From G963677325 sp963677325 (GTDB lineage Bacteria; Bacteroidota; Bacteroidia; Bacteroidales; Prolixibacteraceae): a stretch of DNA of 64,000 bases. The first letter of the stretch is position 1. Each line of letters begins with the position of its first letter. The stretch is from contig CAXXGM010000003.1 in assembly GCA_963677325.2 (NCBI GenBank), positions 434,001-498,000 on the forward strand. The letters run 5' to 3'. The position numbers were made by a program, and so were the translations under genes. Shown one piece after another: positions 15,596-24,165 of this stretch. The notes beneath the pieces are model-generated. The model saw only the letters and a program-made list of their open reading frames with translations. It had not been told where the DNA came from and did not search any database.

Positions 15596-16911
15596 TCTAC
15601 GAGTGACGTTTTGGGGATGCCGATAGCTACAGGTAATGTCTTAACCTCGCCAAATGAAAAAAGCTGAAGCTGGGTATCGGGTATCTTTTGGCGCCTGGGT
15701 TTTTCTCCCAGCATAATTTGCCTGCGCAGCGTTTCAGCGGGCCAGTCCAATACGGCAGCCGGAAGTTCATTGTTAACAATGAAATATCTTGCGCGTTTCA
15801 TCACCACTCCTATTTTGGTAAGATGTTGCGCAGTAAGCTTGCGAAACTTTCTTGCCTCTAAAATCCGTTGTGCCGATTGCACCCCAATACCCGGCACGCG
15901 AAGGATCATTTCATAACAGGCGGTATTTACATTGATGGGAAACAGGTGAAGATTGCGCAATGCATACGCCAGCTTGGGATCAATTTCGAGGTCGAGGAAT
16001 GGCTGGCTGTCCGGTAATATTTCCTCGGCTTTGAAACGGTAAAACCGCATCAGCCAATCACTCTGATAAAGGCGGTTTTCACGGATCAGCGGTGGTGTTT
16101 TGATGGCAGGAAGACGTTTGTCATAATCATTTACAGGTACGTAACCCGAATAGTACACCCGCTTTAACCGCTGATCCTTGTAGAGGTGCGAAGCCAGCGA
16201 GATGATCTGCCGGTCGTTTTCGGGTGTGGCGCCTACGATGAGCTGGGTACTTTGCCCGGCGGGAGCATACACGGGAGCGCTGTGAAATTTCCTGCGATGC
16301 TCGATGCCTTCGAGGATGCTGTTCCTGATCAAGCTCATGGGCCTGTAAATATCATTATGGTCTTTTTCAGGAGCCAGCCGTTTTAATTCAGGGTTAGTGG
16401 GAATTTCAATGTTCACGCTCAGCCGGTCGGCATATATACCGGCTTCGCGGATCAATTCGGAGCTTGCACCCGGAATGGCTTTAAGGTGAATATAGCCGTT
16501 GTAACGTTCTTCGGTCCTGAGCTTTTTGGCTACCAGCAACATTCTCTCCATAGTATAATCAGGATTCCGGATAACCCCTGAGCTAAGGAACAATCCTTCG
16601 ATGTAATTCCGCCTGTAGAATCCAATGGTAAGATCAGTCAGCTCTTGGGGCGTAAGCGTAGCGCGGGGACGATCGTTTGAACGGCGGTTGATGCAATAGG
16701 CGCAGTCGTAAATGCAGGAATTGGTCATCAGCACCTTGAGAAGACTGATGCAGCGGCCGTCTTCGGTGAAACTGTGGCAAATCCCGCAGCCCACGGCATT
16801 ACCTATCCCTCCGGCCGCATTGCTGCGGCTGTTTCCGCTTGATGAGCACGAGACGTCGTATTTGGCGGCATCGGCTAATATATTTAGTTTTTTTTGAATA
16901 GATTCGTCCAT
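15571..16911 (-). CDS. Putative DNA modification/repair radical SAM protein
   Basis: A 446-residue radical-SAM protein of the family paired with the TIGR03915-type protein. The cluster motif appears as CIYDCAYC near residue 70, preceded by a Cys-rich stretch (GNAVGCGICHSFTEDGRCISLLK). The C-terminal third carries a helix-hairpin-helix-like DNA-binding segment, LRVPGIGVQSAQRILEARK. Together these suggest repair or modification of DNA bases by radical chemistry, but no activity is established. The last few residues (VETRFIASL) are encoded by a palindromic repeat, so the native C-terminus may have been replaced. The start at 16911 gives the expected family N-terminus. Confidence 0.87.
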   Translation of the reverse strand: MDESIQKKLNILADAAKYDVSCSSSGNSRSNAAGGIGNAVGCGICHSFTEDGRCISLLKVLMTNSCIYDCAYCINRRSNDRPRATLTPQELTDLTIGFYRRNYIEGLFLSSGVIRNPDYTMERMLLVAKKLRTEERYNGYIHLKAIPGASSELIREAGIYADRLSVNIEIPTNPELKRLAPEKDHNDIYRPMSLIRNSILEGIEHRRKFHSAPVYAPAGQSTQLIVGATPENDRQIISLASHLYKDQRLKRVYYSGYVPVNDYDKRLPAIKTPPLIRENRLYQSDWLMRFYRFKAEEILPDSQPFLDLEIDPKLAYALRNLHLFPINVNTACYEMILRVPGIGVQSAQRILEARKFRKLTAQHLTKIGVVMKRARYFIVNNELPAAVLDWPAETLRRQIMLGEKPRRQKIPDTQLQLFSFGEVKTLPVAIGIPKTSLVETRFIASL

Positions 16912-17006
16912 TGTGCTAAAAAGTTGTAACTTTACTACAAAATTACTAATAATATTAGCATTTAATGGAAATTATCCGCAAAAATTTATTCTCAAGAAAT
17001 TAATGT

Positions 17007-17191
17007 AAAATGTCGTGCTTCCAATAAAAGAATTTGTGTATTTCTGGGATGTTTTTCTGCCACCAAAGCACGAAAACACAAAACCCACCAAAATTATAGG
17101 TCAGGCATTTAATCTTTGGTGGGTTTTGGTGATTTGGGGTTTTGGTGGCATTATTTTAGGATGATCATTATAATTGCAAATACGACATTTA
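17007..17191. repeat. 185-bp MITE-like palindromic element, copy 1
   Basis: Left end AAAATGTCGTG and right end TACGACATTT are terminal inverted repeats. Inside, CTGCCACCAAAGCACG and the right-hand TTTTGGTGGCA form a long imperfect stem with repeated ACCAAA/TTTGGT words. A second copy of the same length and order is at 33496. No ORF is encoded. It occupies most of the 304-bp gap between the divergent radical-SAM and XRE-S24 genes, so it must influence or carry their promoters. Confidence 0.82.
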
Positions 17192-17215
17192 ATTAATATC
17201 ATAACTTAATATCAT

Positions 17216-17992
17216 ATGGTATTTCTGAAAGAAAATATGAGATTCCTGCGCAAAAAAAATGGGATGACACAGGACAGGCTGGCCAATTTGCTGGAAACAA
17301 AACGTTCACTTGTTGGCTCGTATGAAGAAGGACGCGGGGTGCCAAAACTTGAAATGATCCAGCGCATGGCGGATATTTTTGATGTTACCCTGGATGATCT
17401 GCTTTCGTCAGATCTTGAGAGGGGGGAAGGCTCCGCAACAAAATCCAAACAAGGATTAAAAATATTGAGTGTAGCGGTTACTCCCGGCAATGAGGAGCGC
17501 ATTACAATCGTTCCTGTAAAAGCCTCTGCAGGATATCTGGACGGCCGTGCCGATCCGGAGTACATAGGACAGCTGCCACACTTTTCGATGCCTGTTCCGG
17601 AACTTTCTCCGAACCGGAGCTACCGCGTTTTCCAGATCAAAGGCGACAGTATGCTGCCTGTGCCGCCGGGGTCGTACCTGTTTTGTGATTACGTGGAGGA
17701 AGCTACTGATATCCGCGAAGGCAAAGCTTATGCGCTGATCACCGCCGATGAAGGAGTCGTTTACAAGCGGATCTATATCCAGAGTGACCGGGAGCTTCTG
17801 TTGAAATCGGACAACCCTGAATATGAACCCTATACTGTGGAGACCCCATCCGTGCTGGAAATATGGCGCGCTCTGGGCTATTTGTCCTTCGATCTTCCCG
17901 ACCCCGGCGCAATGAATGTGCAGAAACTATCCTCGGATGTTTTGAAATTGAAGGAGGAGATACGGGAGATGAAAGGGAAAAAAGCAAAATAG
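17216..17992 (+). CDS. XRE-S24 (LexA/CI-like) transcriptional regulator
   Basis: A 258-residue regulator. Residues 8-62 form an XRE helix-turn-helix (MTQDRLANLLETKRSLVGSYEEG). Residues 100-220 form an S24 peptidase domain. A candidate self-cleavage Ala-Gly lies in VKASAGYLDGR, the catalytic serine in KGDSMLP, and the catalytic lysine in GVVYKRIY. The C-terminal tail is a short Lys/Glu-rich coil. By family it should repress a stress or mobile-element regulon and be inactivated by RecA-stimulated autocleavage. Next to a DNA repair gene pair, a damage-response role is plausible. Targets are not visible. Confidence 0.88.
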   Translation: MVFLKENMRFLRKKNGMTQDRLANLLETKRSLVGSYEEGRGVPKLEMIQRMADIFDVTLDDLLSSDLERGEGSATKSKQGLKILSVAVTPGNEERITIVPVKASAGYLDGRADPEYIGQLPHFSMPVPELSPNRSYRVFQIKGDSMLPVPPGSYLFCDYVEEATDIREGKAYALITADEGVVYKRIYIQSDRELLLKSDNPEYEPYTVETPSVLEIWRALGYLSFDLPDPGAMNVQKLSSDVLKLKEEIREMKGKKAK

Positions 17993-18122
17993 GATAAAGA
18001 GCTATAAGTTCATGATACGAAACAGGAACTATCCCGGGAGTTCAGAAGAAATAATCTTGTAATATTGAATGGCATTCAGAATGTAAGCATCAATGGACAT
18101 TTTTGTCAATTTATGAAAAAAG

Positions 18123-18212
18123 AAAAAACACATTCAACCCCTTCGGGGCTGGCGCTGGGTGCAGTGCGTGCACCCCCAACTTCATTGGGGGTTATTCAAA
18201 TTTACTCCCTTC
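18123..18212. repeat. REP-like palindromic repeat, left half
   Basis: Contains CCCCTTCGGGG, the CCCCCAACTTCATTGGGGG hairpin and the word TTATTCAAATTTACTCCCTTC. The reverse complement of this arrangement is found at 21141-21235, so the two IS copies sit in the middle of one large inverted repeat. This type of hairpin family is common between genes in Bacteroidota. Confidence 0.7.
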
Positions 18213-19656
18213 GGGCAATGTCATTAAGTTAAGGATTTTAATATGCTGGTTTGTAATTTGCATAAGTTTTGTGTTTGGATTTAGACTGCTTATTTTTAAT
18301 AATTCTCGGGAATGATCGGTTAATTCTTATAGGGATCTGATCTTTTATAAAATGGTTGTTTAGAAGTTGAAGGATGTCTGCTGGTTCGTGTATAATGAAT
18401 AAGCTTACGAGATGTATCTTCAATTTTCCATATGATTTGTTTCGATTTACTTTCATTGGGTATTTCCTTTTACACTGCATATTTTCAATGGTTTGCTGAG
18501 CTTCCTTTATAAGAATAGAGTGCAAGTTGGTGATGAAAACTGTTGCATAGAAATCCTGCAATACCGAATATTGGGTAAGACCACTGAAGGATTCAAGCTG
18601 CAAGATATTTTTCTGAACCGAGATATTGGTTTCGACGCCCCATCGTCTAAAGTATAGTTCTTTAAACTCAGAATTTGAATGACCTTCTTCTTCCCATAAA
18701 TTTGTCATCAACACTTCAACAGAATTATCTAACTCTACCCTTACCAGCCTCACTTTCAAAAGAGTGTCCCGATTGACAATATATCCGCTTTTGTAAAGTC
18801 CTTTGATAGCGGCAGGGGTAGTTCTAAGATAGACCACATCACTTTGAGCTCCGCTTTTTATAAAAGTTCGAATGATATTTTGTGTTTCCTTGGCCCTTAT
18901 GACAAATTTAATTTCCTTCTCCTGCCACAAGTGCAAGGCAGCCATTTTGAAATTGCAAAAGTTCCGATCATAAATCATCACCATATCCTCCTCCAGGCAA
19001 TCAATGGCAGAATAAGCCATGTTTAATTTCCCAAAGCGATAAGGGGCAATTTTCGCATGTAATATTAGTTCATTCAATACGTCGTAACAGTAATAAGCTT
19101 TGGCTTGAACAAACGTTCCTATCTGATTGCTCTGTCCTCCAAAATATTCTTCAAGAGCGGGTTTATTTATCAGACTTATGTTGGACCCGTCTGCAGCCAC
19201 TAAACGATAACCTTTCCATCGCTTCACGTTTGACTCATAATAATGGTAAAATAGTTTAGACAAAAACTTGTTCCACACTTCAAAAAAGAAGGAATCGAGT
19301 TTCATTCTTTGTTGCGAAAATGCGCTCACAGTGCAGCTTGTGTTAAGGTTTATCTCCTCAAAAAAATTGTCTATTTCAAAGCTGAGGGTTTTCTTACATA
19401 ATTTGGCAATCAATAGAACTAAACGATTAAAAGGTAGTTTTCTTTCCCTTGTAAAAGCATTTTTTTGAGTAGCAAACTTTTCTAAAATATCAGGAGATTC
19501 GTTTACAATTGAAAGAAACGCCTTTAACTCTTCAATAATTTTTACATTTGCATCTAACATGGGGACTTAGGATTTAATTTTTGTGTTGCAACTTCAAAAT
19601 TAAGATCTTTGTCCTCTGTTTTTTATCAATTAATCCTTAACTTAATGACATTGCCC
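18213..19656 (-). mobile_element. IS4-family insertion sequence, copy 1
   Basis: A 1,444-bp element bounded by perfect inverted repeats of about 25 bp beginning GGGCAATGTCATTAAG. It carries a single transposase gene. It is identical in length and ends to copies 2 and 3 and differs from copy 2 by one noted base in the coding region (19029 T, 20513 C). Flanks are TCCCTTC on the left and GAAGGGA on the right. They form CCCnnnGGG hairpins with the ends and show no clear direct target duplication. Confidence 0.95.
18238..19560 (-). CDS. IS4-family DDE transposase (copy 1)
   Basis: A 440-residue transposase. The DDE triad is visible: Asp in VAADGSNI, Asp in MIYDRNF, and Glu in the family signature Y(2)R(3)E(6)K, read here as YFRRWGVETNISVQK. 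The N-terminal 100 residues are helical and probably bind the ends. It differs from the other two copies by one residue, Lys instead of Glu in the YRFGKLNM segment. That site is outside the catalytic motifs, so the protein is probably active. Confidence 0.95.
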   Translation of the reverse strand: MLDANVKIIEELKAFLSIVNESPDILEKFATQKNAFTRERKLPFNRLVLLIAKLCKKTLSFEIDNFFEEINLNTSCTVSAFSQQRMKLDSFFFEVWNKFLSKLFYHYYESNVKRWKGYRLVAADGSNISLINKPALEEYFGGQSNQIGTFVQAKAYYCYDVLNELILHAKIAPYRFGKLNMAYSAIDCLEEDMVMIYDRNFCNFKMAALHLWQEKEIKFVIRAKETQNIIRTFIKSGAQSDVVYLRTTPAAIKGLYKSGYIVNRDTLLKVRLVRVELDNSVEVLMTNLWEEEGHSNSEFKELYFRRWGVETNISVQKNILQLESFSGLTQYSVLQDFYATVFITNLHSILIKEAQQTIENMQCKRKYPMKVNRNKSYGKLKIHLVSLFIIHEPADILQLLNNHFIKDQIPIRINRSFPRIIKNKQSKSKHKTYANYKPAY

Positions 19657-19696
19657 GAAGGGATAAAAGATTGCAAACAGGAACGTTGTCCCTTTC

Positions 19697-21140
19697 GGGC
19701 AATGTCATTAAGTTAAGGATTTTAATATGCTGGTTTGTAATTTGCATAAGTTTTGTGTTTGGATTTAGACTGCTTATTTTTAATAATTCTCGGGAATGAT
19801 CGGTTAATTCTTATAGGGATCTGATCTTTTATAAAATGGTTGTTTAGAAGTTGAAGGATGTCTGCTGGTTCGTGTATAATGAATAAGCTTACGAGATGTA
19901 TCTTCAATTTTCCATATGATTTGTTTCGATTTACTTTCATTGGGTATTTCCTTTTACACTGCATATTTTCAATGGTTTGCTGAGCTTCCTTTATAAGAAT
20001 AGAGTGCAAGTTGGTGATGAAAACTGTTGCATAGAAATCCTGCAATACCGAATATTGGGTAAGACCACTGAAGGATTCAAGCTGCAAGATATTTTTCTGA
20101 ACCGAGATATTGGTTTCGACGCCCCATCGTCTAAAGTATAGTTCTTTAAACTCAGAATTTGAATGACCTTCTTCTTCCCATAAATTTGTCATCAACACTT
20201 CAACAGAATTATCTAACTCTACCCTTACCAGCCTCACTTTCAAAAGAGTGTCCCGATTGACAATATATCCGCTTTTGTAAAGTCCTTTGATAGCGGCAGG
20301 GGTAGTTCTAAGATAGACCACATCACTTTGAGCTCCGCTTTTTATAAAAGTTCGAATGATATTTTGTGTTTCCTTGGCCCTTATGACAAATTTAATTTCC
20401 TTCTCCTGCCACAAGTGCAAGGCAGCCATTTTGAAATTGCAAAAGTTCCGATCATAAATCATCACCATATCCTCCTCCAGGCAATCAATGGCAGAATAAG
20501 CCATGTTTAATTCCCCAAAGCGATAAGGGGCAATTTTCGCATGTAATATTAGTTCATTCAATACGTCGTAACAGTAATAAGCTTTGGCTTGAACAAACGT
20601 TCCTATCTGATTGCTCTGTCCTCCAAAATATTCTTCAAGAGCGGGTTTATTTATCAGACTTATGTTGGACCCGTCTGCAGCCACTAAACGATAACCTTTC
20701 CATCGCTTCACGTTTGACTCATAATAATGGTAAAATAGTTTAGACAAAAACTTGTTCCACACTTCAAAAAAGAAGGAATCGAGTTTCATTCTTTGTTGCG
20801 AAAATGCGCTCACAGTGCAGCTTGTGTTAAGGTTTATCTCCTCAAAAAAATTGTCTATTTCAAAGCTGAGGGTTTTCTTACATAATTTGGCAATCAATAG
20901 AACTAAACGATTAAAAGGTAGTTTTCTTTCCCTTGTAAAAGCATTTTTTTGAGTAGCAAACTTTTCTAAAATATCAGGAGATTCGTTTACAATTGAAAGA
21001 AACGCCTTTAACTCTTCAATAATTTTTACATTTGCATCTAACATGGGGACTTAGGATTTAATTTTTGTGTTGCAACTTCAAAATTAAGATCTTTGTCCTC
21101 TGTTTTTTATCAATTAATCCTTAACTTAATGACATTGCCC
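19697..21140 (-). mobile_element. IS4-family insertion sequence, copy 2
   Basis: A second 1,444-bp copy in the same orientation as copy 1, separated by only 40 bp (19657-19696). The spacer itself starts GAAGGGA and ends TCCCTTTC. Such a near-tandem pair is prone to deletion or amplification through homologous recombination. The 40-bp spacer does not match the outer flanks except at these hairpin words. Confidence 0.95.
19722..21044 (-). CDS. IS4-family DDE transposase (copy 2)
   Basis: A 440-residue transposase with the same catalytic residues as copy 1 and the Glu variant YRFGELNM. The protein is identical to the copy at 50643, which points to recent transposition or gene conversion. Confidence 0.95.
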   Translation of the reverse strand: MLDANVKIIEELKAFLSIVNESPDILEKFATQKNAFTRERKLPFNRLVLLIAKLCKKTLSFEIDNFFEEINLNTSCTVSAFSQQRMKLDSFFFEVWNKFLSKLFYHYYESNVKRWKGYRLVAADGSNISLINKPALEEYFGGQSNQIGTFVQAKAYYCYDVLNELILHAKIAPYRFGELNMAYSAIDCLEEDMVMIYDRNFCNFKMAALHLWQEKEIKFVIRAKETQNIIRTFIKSGAQSDVVYLRTTPAAIKGLYKSGYIVNRDTLLKVRLVRVELDNSVEVLMTNLWEEEGHSNSEFKELYFRRWGVETNISVQKNILQLESFSGLTQYSVLQDFYATVFITNLHSILIKEAQQTIENMQCKRKYPMKVNRNKSYGKLKIHLVSLFIIHEPADILQLLNNHFIKDQIPIRINRSFPRIIKNKQSKSKHKTYANYKPAY

Positions 21141-21235
21141 GAAGGGAGTAAATGTGAATAACCCCCAATGAAATTGGGGGAAAGTAAATCCCCTCGCCCC
21201 CGGCCCCGAAGGGGTCGAATGTGTCTGTTATTTGT
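21141..21235. repeat. REP-like palindromic repeat, right half
   Basis: Inverted partner of 18123-18212. It contains GAAGGGAGTAAATG, an ACCCCCAATGAAATTGGGGG hairpin and GGCCCCGAAGGGG. Together with the left half it suggests that the insertion sequences entered a pre-existing palindrome. Confidence 0.7.
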
Positions 21236-21261
21236 GCGAGGCTGGATTTTAATACTTAAGG

Positions 21262-21325
21262 ACTATTGAGGTGTTTTAGGCTGATTAGGTTATCCATTCT
21301 TTAGATCTAACTCATGTTAATAAAC
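21262..21325. repeat. Right-end fragment of the 143-bp palindromic element
   Basis: CTATTGAGGTGTTTTAGGC followed by TGATTAGGTTATCCATTC repeats the right end of copy 2 (37946-37985). The similarity continues into its flank (TTAGATC.AACTCA.GTTAATAA). The left half is missing. Confidence 0.65.
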
Positions 21326-21366
21326 CTCACAAATTACTCACTTCACCAAATCATCTCATCAGCACA

Positions 21367-23001
21367 TCACGCATACAAAAACCTCTTTATCTTCAGCGTA
21401 GGCGTTCGTTGAAACGGCTCTGTGTGAATAAGAACATGCTGAACCTGCGAAAACTTACTGACGCGTGAATTAACGTATTGGTGTAGTTCCTGAATTAACT
21501 CTTCCAATTTTTCATTGAAAAGATCGGCCTGATCACAGATGGCCTTATACTGTGCTTCCAACTCTTCCACATTGAGCCGCACCAGGGCCACAAGCTTTCC
21601 TTTACGTTCAATAACCAGCGATTCAACCACATTTCTGAAATTATTAATCACCGATTCGATCTCCTCGGGATAAATATTTTCTCCGGAAGCGCTGACAATT
21701 ACATTTTTTAAACGTCCCTTAAAAACGAGGTATCCCTTTTGGTCAAATCCTCCCAGGTCTCCTGTTTTAAACCATCCGTCTTCCGTGATCACCTCTTTGG
21801 TCAATTCCGGTTCTTTATAATACCCTTTCATGACATTGGGCCCTTTGACCCACACTTCACCTTCTCCTGTAATCGCGTCAGGTTGATTAATGATCACCTC
21901 ATCGCCTGGCATAGCCGGGCCTACAGCGCCCAACCGGGTCACTCCGGGGCCTGCTCCTGCAATAAGCGGGGCGGCTTCCGTGATGCCAAAACCAATGGAA
22001 TACGGGAATTTCGCCTCAAGCAAAAATTTCTCGACTTTTTCATTCAGTTTGGCCCCGCCAACTCCAAAGAAGACCAACTCGCCTCCAAATGTTTTCATAA
22101 GCTTTTTACCGGCAATCCGGTTAAGCAGCAATCGGATGGGCAAGATTCCATACAACAATCTGACGAAAACATTTTTAGTAAAATTGGGCAAGATTTGCTT
22201 ATTATAAATCTTTTCGATGATTAAAGGAACGGTAAGCATAATGGTTGGTTTTACCGTTTGCATCGCAGGAACCAAAACAGATGGAGTTGGGGGTTTTCTG
22301 AGATAATGCACTGAGGAGCCGAACATAACAGGGTAAACCAGTCCAATTGTATTCTCATACGTATGTGAAAGAGGCAACAGCGACAAAAAACGATCTTTTA
22401 AAGAGACCGGATGAATCAGACTGCAATGTTCGGCATCCCATACAATATTTTTATGGGTGAGCATGACTCCTTTGGACTTCCCGGTCGTCCCCGAGGTGTA
22501 GATGATGGATAAGAGATCATCTTCTTCAACCGCGGTAAAAGGAATATTTTCAGGAAACATCTCCTCAACTGAATCACGCCCCGAAATTATTTCAAATGTT
22601 TCAATCCGGATAATCACTTTGGATGCATCCTCTTTGAACTGCTCAATTTTAGCCGCGAGATGATCGGAAACGAAGATCGCTTTCGATTCTGAATGCTCAA
22701 TAATATTGGAAATTTCCGTTACTGAAAAATCAGGAAGGATGGGAACCACGATCGCTCCAATCGTAGCCACCGCAAAATAAGCAATCCCCCAGTTGGGCAT
22801 ATTGGTGCTCAATATGGCCACTTTATCCCCTTTTGTAATTCCAAGAGCAATAAGCTGACGGACGACGCGATTGATCTCTTCTTCCAGCTGCGCGTAACGA
22901 CGATCCTCTTCTCCGGCAAAAACGAGTGATTGTCTCCTCCCGAAATGAGAAAAGCTATATTGAAGCATCGCGGGTATCGTATATTTTTTCAGGTGTCCCA
23001 T
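21367..23001 (-). CDS. Long-chain acyl-CoA synthetase-like AMP-binding protein
   Basis: A 544-residue adenylate-forming enzyme, predicted to activate fatty acids with ATP and CoA. The AMP-binding signature YTSGTTGKSKGVMLTHKN is near residue 170, GFGITEAAPL is the A5 motif, and TGDLGGFDQKGYLVFKGR is the A7-A8 hinge. The C-terminal catalytic lysine region reads RTPTLKIKRF. It is preceded upstream, after a 487-bp gap, by a TetR regulator on the same strand that may control fatty-acid genes. A second, distinct acyl-CoA synthetase is at 38134. Chain length cannot be told from sequence. Confidence 0.87.
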   Translation of the reverse strand: MGHLKKYTIPAMLQYSFSHFGRRQSLVFAGEEDRRYAQLEEEINRVVRQLIALGITKGDKVAILSTNMPNWGIAYFAVATIGAIVVPILPDFSVTEISNIIEHSESKAIFVSDHLAAKIEQFKEDASKVIIRIETFEIISGRDSVEEMFPENIPFTAVEEDDLLSIIYTSGTTGKSKGVMLTHKNIVWDAEHCSLIHPVSLKDRFLSLLPLSHTYENTIGLVYPVMFGSSVHYLRKPPTPSVLVPAMQTVKPTIMLTVPLIIEKIYNKQILPNFTKNVFVRLLYGILPIRLLLNRIAGKKLMKTFGGELVFFGVGGAKLNEKVEKFLLEAKFPYSIGFGITEAAPLIAGAGPGVTRLGAVGPAMPGDEVIINQPDAITGEGEVWVKGPNVMKGYYKEPELTKEVITEDGWFKTGDLGGFDQKGYLVFKGRLKNVIVSASGENIYPEEIESVINNFRNVVESLVIERKGKLVALVRLNVEELEAQYKAICDQADLFNEKLEELIQELHQYVNSRVSKFSQVQHVLIHTEPFQRTPTLKIKRFLYA

Positions 23002-23175
23002 TAGATAATAATTTCGACATTACAAAGATACCGATTCTTCGATATTCTCCGAAATATCCACTGAAAGGAAGTAAGAGTACAAAATGTTGAAAGTATTTAA
23101 ATCGGTTCTGTAATCCATACAAATGGAATCAGGAAGTCCACAGAGAAATAATTTCATTAGCTACGCCCGTGTTTA

Positions 23176-23235
23176 TTCGCTGTTTGTTCGCTCTTCATTC
23201 GCTTAAAAGCGAACATGGTGCGAACAAGGAGCGAA
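23176..23235. repeat. 11-bp-phased repeat with central strand inversion
   Basis: TTCGC occurs at 23176, 23187 and 23198, then its reverse complement GCGAA at 23209, 23220 and 23231, all exactly 11 bp apart. The array is thus both phased and palindromic. It lies within the 487-bp gap (23002-23488) between the acyl-CoA synthetase start and the TetR gene. The remainder of that gap shows only a terminator-like hairpin and an ACTCACCAAACTA direct duplication. Confidence 0.85.
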
Positions 23236-23334
23236 TAAAATATGAATCAAGTATGGCCAGAGAGGGGCAGATTTATCACAATTGTAAAATTAGAGCTTTG
23301 GGGCGAAAGCCTGGCGAGAGATTTTCATTCTCCC

Positions 23335-23378
23335 CAAAAACATAAGAGGACGGAATCCGGGCGGATCCATCCTCTTAC
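23335..23378 (-). terminator. Terminator-like hairpin after the TetR gene
   Basis: AAGAGGATGGA pairs imperfectly with TCCGTCCTCTT, and on the minus strand a TTTTT run follows. It lies about 110 bp beyond the TetR stop codon. Confidence 0.5.
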
Positions 23379-23488
23379 TAAAACTCACCAAACTAACTCA
23401 CCAAACTAAACCTAAACTTATGAAAAAAAATACATAAGAAAGATACAATATTTATTTCATAAATGCAAGAGATGAGCGTAAATTTTTT

Positions 23489-24091
23489 TTAATCACGTCG
23501 CATGATCCCGTAACAGATGATTTTTACGATCGCATCAACACTTTTTACCAGGTCATTTGAACGGTAAGGTCCCGCTGAAAGCGGCATTTCCAAACCTCGA
23601 ATGGCCGTGGTGATACCGATAGCAACCAAAGAAAAATCCTTGACGGTAAATTTTCTCTTTCGTGCGCCATCGAGTAGAATTCGCTTCATCATGCGGATTT
23701 CTTCCTGATCATACTGCGATTTCACCTTATCAATAAAGGCCACCGCCGCGGTATCGTTCTCGATAGCATTATAAAAATTTGCCAGCTGCCGGTAAGTGGT
23801 GATCTTTGTCATCACATAATCCCTGAGTTTTTCAGCCGGATCAATATCTTTCTGGAGTACTTTGGCGAGTTCTTCCCTTAAAATATCAGCTTCCTTTTGA
23901 ATCACCTCCTGGAAAAGATCTTCCTTGCTGTTAAAATAATAATAGAGTGAACTTTTCCCTTTTCTAACCGCATTGGCGATATCATCCAAGGTGGTCTTTT
24001 TGTATCCGAATTTACTGAAAATCTCCTGTGCTATAGCCAGTATATTTTCACGTACAGCATCCCTTTTGGTGCTACCGTTCTCATTACTCAT
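23489..24091 (-). CDS. TetR/AcrR-family transcriptional regulator
   Basis: A 200-residue one-component repressor. The N-terminal TetR helix-turn-helix covers residues 15-60 (ILAIAQEIFSKFGYKKTTLDDIANAVRKGKSSLYYYFNSKEDLF). The C-terminal ligand domain is mostly helical and not specific. The next gene downstream on the same strand is an acyl-CoA synthetase, so fatty-acid-responsive control of it is a reasonable guess, as for FadR-type TetR proteins. The effector is unknown. The intergenic 11-bp palindromic array is a candidate, unproven, operator region. Confidence 0.88.
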   Translation of the reverse strand: MSNENGSTKRDAVRENILAIAQEIFSKFGYKKTTLDDIANAVRKGKSSLYYYFNSKEDLFQEVIQKEADILREELAKVLQKDIDPAEKLRDYVMTKITTYRQLANFYNAIENDTAAVAFIDKVKSQYDQEEIRMMKRILLDGARKRKFTVKDFSLVAIGITTAIRGLEMPLSAGPYRSNDLVKSVDAIVKIICYGIMRRD

Positions 24092-24165
24092 ATGATAAAG
24101 TTAAAAACAAAGAGTCAAATATAATCAATTTGACAAAACTTTATCTTTTTTAACTCTGAATTTCA

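Noticed and set aside
18103..18315. 70-residue frame running into IS copy 1
   Set aside because: Composed of REP-like repeat and the end of the IS; a chance frame.
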